DNA of 64,000 bases from Sitta carolinensis (lineage: Eukaryota; Chordata; Aves; Passeriformes; Sittidae). The DNA is taken from NCBI GenBank assembly GCA_032173965.1, contig CM063295.1, positions 3,844,001-3,908,000 of the forward strand, read 5' to 3'. Both the position numbers and the translations under genes were made by a program. Each line of letters begins with the position of its first letter. Position 1 is the first letter of the stretch. Positions 46,753-59,769 of the stretch are shown here, in pieces. The notes beneath the pieces were generated by a model. The model searched no databases. It was not told the origin of the DNA and worked only from the letters and a program-made list of their open reading frames with translations.

Positions 46753-49611
46753 AGCCCACCAAGCAGCCCTGGCTGTCCCAAAGCTGCATGGCCCAGCTCC
46801 TGCTCCCTTTATTGTGCCTTCCAGAGGCACAGAGAGGTGGTGGTTTGGATTCTGCAGCATGAGTCAACAGGGCTGGGCACGAGTGAAAACGCTTTGAGAC
46901 AACCGGGTATTTTCTTTCAGTATAAGTTATTTCTTTTCTCGGTTATTGTCTTAGTGTTTGACAGGTCTGTAGGATGGAGAGACTGCCTTTTCCAGACCCG
47001 AGCCAGACTGGGGAGGAGAGTCAGGAGCTGGGAGCTCTAAGCATCAGTATCACCTGACACAGTCAAGAATATGCAGTCCATAGACCCTAAAGTGTTTTTT
47101 CCCTAAGTCATGTGGTTATAAAATAACAAAGGTATTTAGTGAGTTGACCTGGTTTGAGTAGTTATGATTTCCATTATCTGAAAACTAGTGGGTTAACATA
47201 CCTTTTTCTTAATTAAAATTATTTGAAATTGGAATAATTTCTAACCTAGACTAGTCATTTATTGTTGTACCCTCTCTTTTTAGCACCTAACACATACATG
47301 AATACAGGGATTTATGCACATATAGCAGTCAGATAAAAATACACAGAAGAAATGTTGAAATAGATGAGTTTGTTGGCTGAACAAATGTTGTGCTTGAGTG
47401 GAAAACACAGAGGACATTTTAAGTATATGCTGCTCTATCTCACTACAAGCCTAAAGACACCCCATACCGAGTTACTCGTTCTTTTGTAATTCAAAGTCAA
47501 GCTACTACAGTGCACCAATAGACTTTTTAGGCTCATATTAAATAATGAATTTTCACAGTACATGCCATAAAGTGAATTGGCAGGTTTTGTGAGTGATTGG
47601 ACTGTAAATCTGAAATGAGACTCACTTCGTCACACTTTCACTTCTTCCCACCAACTGTTCAGATGCCTCAGGTGCCAGAAAGGATTAGAAAACCCTGTGA
47701 GAAGGGATGGCAGTTCTGCTGAGAATGGGGAAAATGCAACGCTATTTTTTTCTGCTTTTAACTGAACACAGTGAGCACAGTATGGAGCTTTACATTTTAC
47801 AGTCTTAGCCTGGGCCACAAGATGATTCTATTACAATGCATCACTTACCTTTATGTTTATAATCAGGGCTAATGCTATAAAGTTACATCCTGCAGGTGTT
47901 TAACCCTGTTTTCAAGCATTGCTTTTTGTTATACCTTGAGATATGAAACATAACCGAGTAGTACACAGTGACAGAAAAGAATTTAAACTGGCGGTATAAC
48001 TTTAAAATTACTTTTTCTTCATTCTCTGATGCTAGTAAAATTTTGCAATAATCCAGTCATGTTTTAAAAAAGCCTCCCTTCGTTGGCCATTAAATGAGTT
48101 TATGTTCCCCAAGGCATTGCAGGGAATGCTGTGGTTAAGTGGCAGTGCCCAGCAGGAGGGAGCTGACTGTGGCTCTTTGAACCACCTGGGACAGGACAGG
48201 GTTGTGTGCTTTGGTTAATAAAGGAGCTGCCTCTGCCTTTAGTAGGGTTCCATTGTGCCCCCAAAGTTTTAAGTTTTCTTAACAAAGTGTTGTTGTGCTG
48301 AAAGAGCTCGGACCAAAGCAGCCTTTGTCATAAACTGAACATCAGCTCCAGGCAGGGATCCCTGTGCAGGGAATTCCCTGTGCATTGTTACATTTTGAAG
48401 GTAAGAGGAGATTTATTGGGAATTGGTGCATTAGCTGCAGGCTGTTTAATCTGGGTGTCCTAGTCTGAACAGGACTGACAAAGTGCCTGAAGCCAGGAGA
48501 GCAACACTTCACTGTTTTGAGACAGGTGTAGGATTAGCAATAAAATAATGCAAAATCAAAACACGAGAGTCAAACTCCTTTTCATCACAGGCTCCTGCTT
48601 CCACCACTGCCCTACAGGCTGAGCTTTTCCTGGTGGTCTCAGGGTGCCCAGTGAATCAGGCTCCTGCCCTAGATCGGTGTCAAATGGTTTTTTGTGTCTG
48701 GGAGCTGGAGCAGAGGTGCCAGCCCAGAAAAGTCAGGGCAGCCAAATGTACCCAGGTGTCCCCAAAGCTGGGTCACTGTTCCATCGGGCTGCAGATCCTT
48801 TTCCCTCATTATTAAATCTGGTGCATGCTATGTGTGCTTACACACTCCCTGAATTTTTCACTTCTCTTAAAAACAGTGGATAATGTTTGTGCATCAAGAG
48901 ATTTGTTTGATGTATTGTTACCTCTGCGAACAGTTAGCAGCTCAGGTAGGAGGCATGGCAAAAAAAAAAAAAAAATTCAAAGAGTTTTGTATTATTTTTT
49001 CAGATAAAGATATTTGCCTTGAGAGAACAAGTAGTATGTATGATTTATTCTATGCATGTTTTGCACATATTGATATTTATTTTTTGTTCTAAAATTACTC
49101 TGCATGAAATATCGTGAGTGAGGTGATCTTACTCTCTTTTGTGAGAATCATTAGAAATTACCCCAGAATGTTGTCATCCTTCTTGGCTAATTACCAGACA
49201 AAGCACTGATTAAGATTAAACTCAAACAAATAGATTTTACGCTGTCTCAAGTACATAGATCAAAAGTTAAAGCAGAATTCTTTTGAACAAAGAACTAATA
49301 ATGATTAAGAGCTACCTTTTTTCTCTTGTACCTTCCAATTGACTGGGGCCTGCCTGGCTTGATGGATTAAAATCAGTAATTTAGAAGCTGACAAAACAAT
49401 ACATTATAGAAAGGATAAGAGTCAACAAAAATGATACAGATGATCCTGACTGTAACATTTAAAGCTTTTAGAGTGTAACACCTTTGTACTTTTTTCCCCA
49501 TTTTGCCCAAAATCTCAGCATTGCAAGCAAATTAATTGGTGTCATGTTTTCAGCTATGGAGAGGGGAACCTAAACCATTTCAAGAATTTAAGAACAGGAA
49601 ATAAGAAGGGT
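46753..49611. other. Unique sequence without a gene
   Basis: AT-rich with a GC-richer patch at 48590-48790 and a 15-base A run at 48960-48974. Short frames only. Nothing recognised. Confidence 0.45.
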
Positions 49612-49656
49612 AAATCTGATGATCTCAGAGGTCTTTTCCAACCTAGTTAATTCTGT
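49612..49656 (+). mobile_element. CR1 LINE 3' terminus (short relic)
   Basis: The block from GATGATCTCAGAGGTC to AATTCTGTGAA matches the CR1 3' end, in which a GATGATCT...AGGTCCCTTCCAACC segment is followed by ATTCTGTG repeats. Only ~45 bases are recognisable, and upstream CR1 sequence is not evident. Confidence 0.65.
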
Positions 49657-51976
49657 GAAAAGAGAAAAATTGCCAGTGGAGAAGAGATATCAAGGATGGA
49701 CTGTTTTCTAAATGTTAAAAAGGGGTTACCAGGCTGTACTTTGGCTATACTATAACCTTTCACCAGAATTTTAGTGATGCCACTGCTACCACTTTTAACA
49801 TGTTCTTTCTAAAGGAGTAAGGAGGTTAATATTCACTTTACAGAGGTGCCATCCTGCTGCTTGTGTTCCTGAGAGGGGTGGAAAGCCTGTCTGAGGGGAT
49901 AGAGGGGGGGATCCAAAAAGGAGGCTGAAATGGTCTGAACAATAATTTCACAAAGTTGCTCTGGCAGAAGCAATCTGAAAGGTCGTGAGTAGAGCCAGGA
50001 AGGAAAAAAAAAGTATTAATTGTAAAGTGGTGTGATAAAGTGAGAATTTAAGTTCTCCAGATGGATATGAAATGCTACGTCTTGGAAATGTTACACAGAA
50101 AAAAAACTGTAAGTTTATGAGAACTCACAAATTTAGGAATGAATTTATGGGAAGCTGAAAGAGGGGGGCCTGGAAGCTGATGAGCAATAGGAGAAAGCAA
50201 ATTCTGCTTTCAACTTGAGGCCATTGTTAGATATCCATGAGGAGATTTGACAAAGACAGGATTTAATTCCAAATGTCTACATTAGAGAGCTGACCCCGTG
50301 AGTCATATGAAAATGTCTGAGGAGGTGATAAATGGCCAGATATAAGATCTGTAGGGAAAAGAGTGGGAAAGCAAGGACAGGCATCTCTTAGAGCCCCTAG
50401 AAAGAGCTGATGGCAGACAAGAAGCTGACAGAGATAATGAGAGAGGGCAATTACAGCAGGAATTAATAACAGCTGTCTGGCTGACAGCACAGAGGGTGGG
50501 TTAGAGACTGGGTGAGCATGAAGAACTGGCTTTTAGCTTTGGCTTCCAAACCATTCATTAGAGGGCTTTGTCAACCCCACTTCCTTAGGCAGCTGGATTG
50601 CTTGGGAGGACAAACTGGCAGCTGTCACAGGGAAACCCCTGGATGTGATTGTGAACTGTGCATCCAGCAGGATTAAGGAGGATATTTGACACAGAAATGC
50701 CAGAGAACTGTAGAACCAGAGGAGAGAGAGTGCCCATGGAAGAGTGTAAAGAAAGGAAACTGGTGTCAGAAAGGAAGAGGATAATCTCACATGACACAGC
50801 AGAGACCTGAAGGATTCTGACAGAAAGGGCTGTCTTGAAATAAAAGCAAGGGAATGGGGATCATTTTAAGTAGGGCACCCAGCCGTGGTTTCAAAGCCTG
50901 GCTGGTGTCTGGGAGCTGCAAGGGCTGAAGGGTTCAGGATGAAGTCTGCACATCTGTCCTGCTGCTGCCTGTGCAGAGGCTGCACCACCAGGGATGAGCA
51001 TTCCTACCTCTGTCTGGGGAGAATGACGAGGTTCCCACAAACAAAAAAGGTCTGAACAGTTTTTGCAAAAAACCCCAAAACTGGATGGGCAGTATGTTCT
51101 CCACTTTTATAATGAATGCAATGTTAGAATAAAAATGAAATAAACAGTAGCACAAAACCTCTTCTCTTTAGAAGCCAGAAGTGGAACTTTCTTAACTTCA
51201 TACTTTCTTGTTTTAAGGAGAAAACTATCTATTTTCCTAATGAGGTATTCTAATGCAGTGGGGTTTTTTTATATAATGCTAATCTTATTCTTCTAGTTTT
51301 CCTTCATTTGCTTTTAATAATACTTATAAAATAGAATAATCTGTAGGTGCTACCAAATCTGAGCCTTCAGGCTATTGCAATCACACAGTTAGAATTTAAT
51401 TATTGCAAAGAGCCAAGTTGTTGTTAGACCTGATTATAGCTGGAAGAGAAGGTAATTGAAATGAAATACAGAGTTTGCAGAAAACTCTTGTATTTCTCAA
51501 TATTTTTGCTATTTTTAACATGTATCACTACAGTGTTTTGCAATTTTTTTATTATGATTTACTTAATTTTCTAACTAACTATTAAATTTCCTGATCATCT
51601 CTCTTAGTCTGAGACAAAATTGCTTTTGTTGTCTGTGCTGCCCTATTGGAATAGTTATGCATAATAATGACTTCAAGTTGATAACGGCTGAAACTTCATG
51701 TTCAGTAACTCATTTTTGCCTTTTTATATAGTTCTAAGGCAAATTTTAGGGAATAAGGGTTCTCATTTATAAGAAATTTTCACGCCAGAGGTGACATCAT
51801 AAAATAAAATAAATGGCAAATGAACTATTCCTAAGGCAGATCTCTTTGAGTGCGTGTTTGGGTGAGTTCCTTTTGCTGGTATGTTGGATATATTTTTAGT
51901 ATCAAACACCTTAATAAGCACAGATACCACGTGCAGGTTTTGCAACAAGATGTTGCACATTTTAAATCTGTACTTG
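49657..51976. other. Unique sequence; purine-rich plus strand to ~50860
   Basis: From about 49,660 to 50,860 the plus strand is visibly rich in A and G (many GAGAGG, GGAAAG, AAAGGAAG blocks), after which the DNA returns to AT-rich without strand bias. Minus-strand frames of 75-85 codons arise from this skew and have no domain. It may be an old unclassified repeat or transcribed noncoding DNA. No evidence settles it. Confidence 0.4.
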
Positions 51977-52434
51977 TGTGGGGTCCCACAAGGTTTGGGA
52001 CCCCGATTTGTTGTTAGAAATCTCTGCTTCAGCCTGTGCATTCAAAGGATGAGACAAAGCTTCTCAGTTTTCGGTCTCGAGGTTGTTTATTTTTTCTTAT
52101 CTATAAAATTTTCTTCCTGCCCAGCCCAGGTGTGCTCAGCAGGGCAGTCAGAGGCACTCTGCCTGCCCCAGGGCAGTGTTATCTTTGTATACAAAAAACT
52201 ACATGTGACATATTAACAATTATTCCCCAATACCCATCACCTATGTTAGACAGTGAGCTTCTACTCCAAACCAATCCAAAAGTGCCAGCATCATCAGCGA
52301 AGATGGAGGTAGAGAGAAGAAGAAGAAGGCCAGACACACCCAAATCCCTCCATCTTGTCCCCAAAAACCCCTATACAAAGAATCCAAAATCTCCATTTAC
52401 ACCCTGTGATACACTGATTATGACACTATTCACA
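51977..52434 (-). mobile_element. ERV LTR, ~458 bp, minus strand
   Basis: On the minus strand it begins TGTGAATAGTG at 52434 and ends GGGACCCCACA at 51977. In that order it has a U3 with GA/TC-rich sequence, a TATA-like TTTTATAG (complement of 52100-52107), AATAAA (complement of 52086-52091) and a U5 with the inverted pair GGGGTCCC/GGGACCCC near its end. I recall this LTR as common in songbird genomes. No perfect 6-base duplication flanks it (TACTTG versus CTGCTG), so the ends may be off or one flank altered. The 195-codon plus frame crossing it is fortuitous. Confidence 0.7.
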
Positions 52435-52868
52435 CTGCTGTGGCTTTTATCTCCTCATGGAAAGGTGGCAGTTTGCTCCATGGTTCGTAATGGAACCCAC
52501 TGGTGCTCTGGGCTGTGTGCCAGGGTCTCTGAGCCCCTGGCAGGGATCCCAGCAGCTCTGCACTCCCAAAGGGATGCCCCGAGCTCCAACATACTTGTGT
52601 CCAAGGGAAGGCTCAAGAACTGAATGGAAAAGAAATCCCTGAGGAAATTGGAAACAAAACACAAAACTGTCCCGAGGAATTTGAACCCCAGGAACCTCTG
52701 TGAGTGGGAACGCTGGTCCCTCCTCTGCCCTCCTACCGAGGAGAGAACCTGAACATAGCAGCAGCTCAGAGGGTGGAAATAAATGTGACAGCAGACAGCA
52801 GACGTTTCCTTCCAGTGGAGGAGTTAGCTCAGTCAGTCCTGCTGTAATTATGAAATGGCTACCTGGGG
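52435..52868. other. GC-richer unique sequence, no gene
   Basis: Moderately GC-rich DNA between the LTR and the poly-A at 52869. Frames on both strands are open, the longest a 161-codon minus frame that starts in the poly-T, and none has a domain. Confidence 0.4.

Positions 52869-52900
<32 letters not shown>
52869..52900 (+). repeat. Poly-A run, 32 bases
   Basis: Uninterrupted A run following ~430 bases of GC-richer DNA, as at 4628, 11268 and 29238. A second 13-base A run follows at ~52943. Confidence 0.9.
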
Positions 52901-52901
<1 letters not shown>

Positions 52902-53101
52902 CAAACAGATGAAATGAAGCTGTTGTCCTCAAAGTAATATTAAAAAAAAAAAAAACAAACCTAAGTCTAATTATTTTTGATCTGAAGCTACCTGCCTTTG
53001 TTACTTACCTGCCCAGCCTACAGTGACAGCTCTAGGAATTAGTGGTAACCTAATTATTGCCATTAAGCAGGTGTACCCAGTGTGGGTTTGCTTGTGCTGG
53101 A

Positions 53102-53126
53102 TTTTGTTTGTTTGTTTGTTTGTTTG
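53102..53126 (+). repeat. (TTTG)n microsatellite
   Basis: About six TTTG units. Confidence 0.9.
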
Positions 53127-54738
53127 CAAATCTCCATGACATCCAGAAGTAAATGTAAAAGGGCAGACAACAATTAGGCATGCCTAGAAAAATACTCCCC
53201 AAAAAAAGATATTTGGAATAATTATCTGTTTTGCAATACCAAGTCAGCAGTTTTTGCAAACTTTAAAATAAGATTATAAAAGATGAAACAGGAAAGCTTA
53301 TTTCAGCTTTTAAGAAAGATGTAAGCAATTTTAAACTGTACTCTTTCCTCAGGGAGAGTTAAGAAATATTTCTAATGAATTAAAGTATAATAAAAGTATT
53401 TGCCTGGATGATAGTGTATTTTTCCTAATGATTTCTTAATTTCTAGAGTGTTTAATTGTAGCTCTCAGGGGTGTGAGGTTAAGGCAGTATGTTTCCATGT
53501 TGAAAGTATGCATTCCTTTTTTTCAGCCTGTGTTTTTGTGGTTTTTTTGGTAAGAGATATTTGTCTTTCCTGTAAATTTTTGAGAAATCAGAAGGTTCCT
53601 GCCTAATCCAATGGGACAGTAAAGGGTATTGATGAGAGTCACGTTGTGAAATTCTCTGTTTATTAGAGATGAATGGGGAGTTATTTATTTGTAGTCTATT
53701 TCTTAGAGATGAATGCCTTTCAAACAGTGCCCCCCCAAAAAAAGAAAGACGAGGCTCCACTCAAATTAACCTCATAAACTTGGAGGATTATTGGTTATAA
53801 AGTGAATGGTTGTGTTTTCTCCAGTTTTTTTAGTGCTGAACCTGTAATTGAAGTTGCCAATTTCAACTAGGAAATACCTTTAGTCAAAGAGGAAAAATAA
53901 GTTGTAAAGGAATGCAAATCCCTTAAAACACTTGGAGTGTTTTTTGGTTTTTTGGTTATTTTTTTGGTTTTTTGTTTTTTTTTTTACCTATTTTTCTGCA
54001 GTATAGAATGATGACCTCGTGGTACCTATAACTTTTTTGTTTACCTTCATGCTGACAGAGAAAATGAGCTCAAACTGACAACAGAACACCACTGCAATTA
54101 GAATATGCTAATCTGAAAGTCATAAATTGTATCTGTTATGAAATGGACAAAAATACTTTCTAATTAGTCCACTGCTTTAAAAATTAAATGCATATAATAG
54201 TATATGGAGTTTTTGTTTGTTTGATGGATTGGTTTTGCAGTTGCAGCAAAATAATCCAATTAAGCCTTAGAATTTATTATTTTTTCTTCCCTTCCCAAGT
54301 TAGCCTACCACATTAGTAATCAGTGTGTGTACCAATTTTAGTCCTTGTTTCTGTACAAATACAATTTTAATTGCAAATGACACGTTGTTTGGTGCACATA
54401 TTGATAGCTTCCCAGCGTGTTACATGCTTGGGGTTTATGAAGCCTTTAATATGGTTTCTTGTTGACACTTCTAAGTCCTCATTTCACAGTTACATGTTAG
54501 GGAGCTGGTTGATATATTTGCTTATAAGGAAACAGTATATCCTTAAAATGAAACATCAGCTAATTTTAGAATTCTGTTTATATCCTCTTCCTGAAAAAAA
54601 AAAAAAAAGGATGGTTTAATCCATTTATGAGAATAAAACCAAATCCCAGCCAAATTCAACCATATTCAGTAAGAGGAGGAGGTGTAAGTTGCAGGGCAAG
54701 GGAGAAGATGTGAGTGAAGGATGTTTGAAGTCCTCCTC
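53127..54738. other. AT-rich unique sequence, no gene
   Basis: Contains a T/G simple tract at 53938-53985 and a 17-base A run near 54592-54608. Frames under 95 codons without domains. Confidence 0.5.
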
Positions 54739-55137
54739 TGTCAGTGAGAACCCTGGTTAAGGTTTCTGTTCATGCCTTCAGAGGCTAGACAGAGCAAAAG
54801 GATAAAGCAGGGATTTTTTATAAGTCCTTATGGGCATACCTGGCAGCACAAGAGCCCGGCTGGGTCACACCCAAAATGGTCACAGAATGGACACCAGGTC
54901 ACGAGATCTCACACTTTTATAAGTTCTGGTCCATTAGGAAATTGTAGTTAATTGTCCAATTAAGCTTCAGGTTATGAAGCTCCATCCTTGGTTTTCCTTC
55001 ACTGTTATTTTTGTTCTTGGGCCTGAAAGTTGTCCTTGTTCCCGAGCTAGAGAAGGAATTGTTTCATCTCCCTACTCTGTGAAGGGAGCTGAGTAGCACT
55101 TAGTGTGAAACCTAAAACTACCCACTAAACCAGCACA
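54739..55137 (-). mobile_element. ERV LTR, ~399 bp, minus strand
   Basis: On the minus strand it begins TGTGCTGGTTTAGTGG at 55137 and ends TTCTCACTGACA at 54739. A TATA box (complement of 54914-54923, ACTTATAAAAG) and a second TATA-like TTATAAAAAATCC (complement of 54810-54822) lie about 100 bases apart. A clear AATAAA is missing; the complement of GGATAAAGC is the nearest. No flanking duplication seen. Assignment rests on architecture and recollection of similar songbird LTRs. Confidence 0.55.
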
Positions 55138-55283
55138 GAATCTAAAATACCATAAAAGCTAAAAGGGAAGGCATCGCTGTCCAGTCCCATTTCCCTGCCT
55201 GCAGGGAGGCACCAGGGGCACTGAGCAGGGGAAGCTGGGGTTGGGTTGCTGCAGTTCTGCATGCAGGGATGGGGCTGGGCACT

Positions 55284-55322
55284 GGGTGGTGCATTGGGTG
55301 ATGCATTGGGTGATGCATCAGG
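55284..55322 (+). repeat. Short tandem repeat, GGGTGATGCATT x3
   Basis: Three 12-base units with one or two changes in a GC-rich patch (55190-55500). The two 87-codon plus frames over it are overlapping and without domain. Confidence 0.85.
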
Positions 55323-55504
55323 TGCTGCACTCAGTGTTTCCCATCCTCACACCATTCCTGTGGCTTTGGCTGCAGCCCAGGGCCGTGGGCACTGGGGCTG
55401 GAGCTGCCATAAATCCACTCCATGGCTGCCGTGGGCTTGGGGGAACGCCTGGGAATGCTGGCAGGGCAAGGCTGCCTCTTCCCAGCAAACCTCCCAGGGA
55501 CTAA

Positions 55505-55765
55505 ATTAATGGATCTCATATTGTATTGATTGTGGCCAATAAGTGCCTAAATGATTTGATGCAAGGCAGAGGGATTATGAAGGGAAGAGGGAAGAGAAGC
55601 TTGAAAGAAATATGCGGTTTAATTACAGGATGAATTTCGCCAATCTACCTCCCCCTAGGAATTTAACAAATAGGCCTAAGTGCACTTAGCTGTTCTTGAC
55701 ATCTGTTGAAATGATATCTGCCCATGATGAGGGAATCATGGGAATTGGTCTGAAGGTATTGTCAG
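55505..55765. promoter_or_regulatory. Candidate conserved noncoding element
   Basis: Unique block with GTATTGATTGTGGCCAATAA, a GCGGTTTAATTACAGGATGA segment and ATTTCGCCAATC, keeping CpG in an AT-rich region, with no frame or repeat signature. Texture resembles deeply conserved enhancers. Conservation not tested. Confidence 0.35.
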
Positions 55766-58700
55766 GATCAGTGAGCTACAGGAAACTGCTTCTCTGGCTG
55801 CAAAATTAGAAGACAGAAAAGCCTGCATTAGCAGTTTTAGGTCAAGCTGTAATGATTACAATTTCCATAACAGAATTCTGCTTTCTGATTTAATGACACC
55901 AGCTCTGTCTTTGGAAAGATGCTAAGTAAATATTTAACGTTGTGTTGAAACATAAGCAATGAAATATACATATAAGATGGAATCAGAATCAATTCCTGGG
56001 GCTGCTGTTGGTGGAAACTTGATCTATGACTTTCAAGAGAAATGTCCAGGTTTATACCTTTTTTATGATGTGCTATGACATGTTATGAAACTCAGAATCT
56101 CTTAGGTAAACAATGGAGAGGCCATAAAACCCATGGAACACAAAAGCTGGAGCTTCAACTTAAATTCTCTAGGAAGACAAGCATGGTGAAGAGTGATGTT
56201 TTGTATTTGCTCATTTTGATTACATCTATAATTCAGCAGGAAGTGTGTGTTGCTTAACGCTTTCTACTGCATTTTATAGTATTTATACTATACCTCTGCA
56301 CCAGAGAACCTGACAATACCTTTAAAGTCCTCAGAGACATAAGTTTCTTTGCATTATTTGAAAGCTGTGTTTTCTTGTGCTTGGAGCATTTATGTGTATT
56401 ACCTCATAAATTACTTGTCATTTCCCTTGAAAAAGTAATGAACGTTTATTTGAGGAGGTAGAAACAGAAGGTGAGTGTGTGTATCCTGTTCTCTGAGCTG
56501 CCTGGGCCTCCCTGCCTGCCTGTGTGTGCATTCTGACTCTGCCTTTTGCCCGTGCAAGAACTAAAATTCCACAAGCTTAGGCCCAGGGAGGGGATTGTTC
56601 CTTTTGAATATAATCCCTGCAGTGTTCTTTTTCTGTGACTTCCATTCAAAATTTGAAAGCAAAAATATACAGTTTATTCCTTTTACTGTAAAAGATAAGT
56701 AAGGATTTATGGGTATATGAAATGTTTATTGTTAGGGGATTTACATAGGAAGTAATTGAGGATGGAATTTTAGTTTGAGTAGCAATGCAGAGTTTTCCTG
56801 GAAATTTCTGTGAATTCACATCCATCTAAATTCCTGATGCCTTTCCCTGTTTTACTGCACTGAGGTTAACTGGGCAAACACATCCCAAATACAGAAAATC
56901 ACAGCAAGGATCAAAATTTGGTGTTCTGCTCAGTTGTATTTTTTTTATTTTATTTTTTTAAGTTCCTGAAAACATAAATACATTTGCACCAGTGATCCAC
57001 AAAAACGCAGACAGCAGCAGAGACAGACACACAAGTTTTGCATTCCTGCTGTGTTTTTAGAGCCCACCTGACCCCAGTGATGTGCGTGTCTGTGTGAGGA
57101 GCTGGGCTCAGCCTCCCTGGTGCTCACGGAGAGTTTGAGCTTTTCTGTGGAGGCAAACCTGCAGGGAGCTCTGCACTACCACCAGACCAAAGTGTGGCCA
57201 TCAGCTCTTAGAGAGGGAATTAGCTCAGAAAAGCAGAAGATTCTGTTTGAAAGTCTGATCTGGCTCTAATAGGCTAAACCAATGTCAGAACGAAAACATT
57301 TTAGTATTTGTTCTGCCCAGCAGACTGAGTCATTTGATGACTATATAGAAAAAATGTTTTCCTCTAAGAGTGAACTTGTAGTATCAATTTAAAAATTCAC
57401 TATTAATCATTAAGTTGCGAGATTTGATATTATTTTCCAATATCCTTTGAAATATGGTGTGATGCAAAATAAACCCCCAAATATCTGAGAAACTAAAATT
57501 TATTTGCACACTAAGCATATTTATTACCTTATTTTTAGAGTTGTCTTTATTTGATGTCTCATTGTCAACTTTCCAGAAACAGAATTCTGTGCTGCATGTA
57601 TATTTTCTGTTAATAGGATTAAAAAGAATGTTAATTTGTTTCCCTTTGCAGCTAAAATACTGTAGTCTTTTTAATTGAAATAAAATAGAGATTTTTCTCC
57701 TCCATAGGTACCCAACATATTAAGTTGTAATATATTTATAGTTACCAGGTGGAGGTTTTTTTTCGCTTTTACATGATTATGAGCTCTCTGCCATAGTGTA
57801 CCATAGCTCAGGGCAACTTCAAAACCTTTGTGATGTCATGCACGTATCTAGGCTAAAATTCTCTAGGCTAAGTTTGTTCAAATCTTGTACCCATAATTAG
57901 GTATCTAAATATAATGGCCTGATTCTTGAAAGATGTGAGCCCTTTTAGGTACAGTGACTTGCTGAGATTTGCTGTGCTCTGCATTTCTAAATCCAGGCCA
58001 TATATGTAGGCAGCCTAAATATAGATGCATGGACTAATTTAAGACTTCAATAGACTTCAAATGATTTGGCATGTTTCTCAGTTCATGTTATTCCTGATGG
58101 AGACAACCAGTGATTGCAGCAGTGATCCTTGTCTGCCTGGCACTCATGGGAAAGGGTTGCTCCCTGGCTCTCAAAGTGCTTTTGAAAGCTCTGTAACAGC
58201 TCAGTGTTATATTATATTATCCCTGTTTGAGGCACAAGTTCTGTCTTTTATATTTCAAATTTCCTAGGAATGTAATGGAAAATTGTTTAGGGGGAGCCCT
58301 TTCAGTGGGACTGAATTATGTATGGATAATGTGAAATGCCTGCTCTCTTCAAAGCCAGGATGTTTAAGGGAACACATTACTTTGAATAAAACTCATCTTA
58401 TATTGAACAGAGCATTTCCACCTGTCAGACAGTGTGTTTCTTTCCTGTGTTGGTGGTACTTGCTGGGCTTACAGAAAAAAGGGTTCAGGGGTTGTTTTGC
58501 TTTTTGAATTGGAATAAAGTATAAAAAAGACTTCAGGTATAAGTGGCTTTTATCCTTAAATTTGGATTCCTCAAGACAAAACAAGGTACTTAAAAATGTG
58601 GTATGACTGTCACAAAATCACCCTGTAATTGTCACTGCTTGTAGTTCTTGTAGTTCTCCCCAGTCCTGGCTTTGGCAACCAGATGAGAGTGATGAAAAAA

Positions 58701-59769
58701 AGCAATTATTCTTCATTTAATGAGGGCATTGTATGTGCACAGCAGTCCAGAAAGTCCAAACTCTAATTTGAATGTGTTCATTACCATCCTTTACTCTTTG
58801 CCCAACTTTCAGTTCATTTTCTTATATTTAAATTTGGCATCTTTTGTTAATTGAGGCTTCTTTTAGTGGAGATGAGGCTGGGATGTAGATGACTGGAAAT
58901 GGGACTATTATTATGAACCAGCATTAACATTGCTCTTTCAAGTTTCAGGTTGATTTGTGTTTGGTGACTTTTTGTTTGGGTTTTTCTGGTTTGCTGTTTT
59001 GTTGTGGTTTTTTCTCTTTTTTTTTTTTTTTCAAAATTACATTTTTATGGACATTAACAAGTACAGGCATTGGATGTGGGTACATTCTGTAGCAGGCAGA
59101 GAACAGATGTATTTACAAAGAATATTCAGAAGTATATTACTGCACTTTTGTGTACAGTCTGAGTTTTATTAGAAAATGACGTCTCTTCTCTGTAAAGGAA
59201 ATTTTCAAAAATGGACAGCAATATTTGTGACACAGATATTTGTTACAGAGTAACAGAAGAATGGTGTTAAGCAAATATTGTGGTTCACTGTTTCTCCTAA
59301 TTCCCCATCGTTTCTTTCTCCCTCTCACAGAGATTTTCCTGAACACTTCTTTACCCTCTGAAAGCAGAGTAAGGTTTAAAAAACAATTAGAGCTATCACA
59401 GTTTTTAGAAAAATATCAACAATCAAGGTGTTAACATATTTCCACATCTCACGAACCTGCTGTCAGTCTAAACAAGGAATGAAAATTCTTGCACCCCTGT
59501 GAAATCTCTGCAATTCCTTGGAAGCTCGGGGTTTTCAGCATTCACCTTTCAGACTGGCTGCTGCTGAGCCGACTCAGGAGTGTGATTTATTTATGTTTTT
59601 TAAAAAAATTCTTTCCAGTGATGCCGTTAGTTACTTTCTTGCCCCCTCTTTTTTTTCATGCGACGTGAGTCATTCATAAACACTTCGTGTTTAGGCAGCA
59701 GGGTGGGAGCAGGAGTATCCAAAGAAAAAGAAGGAAAAAAACCAAAACACCAAGAAAATGTGTAGCCAG
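55766..59769. other. Long AT-rich unique stretch, no gene
   Basis: About 4 kb of unique sequence. T-rich simple tract at ~58965-59031. Short frames only, none with a domain. Some AT-rich parts (55780-55960, 57330-57560) could be conserved noncoding DNA but carry weaker signals. No mobile element recognised. Confidence 0.45.

Noticed and set aside
52036..52623. 195-codon plus-strand reading frame
   Set aside because: It is antisense across an ERV LTR and its flank and has no domain.
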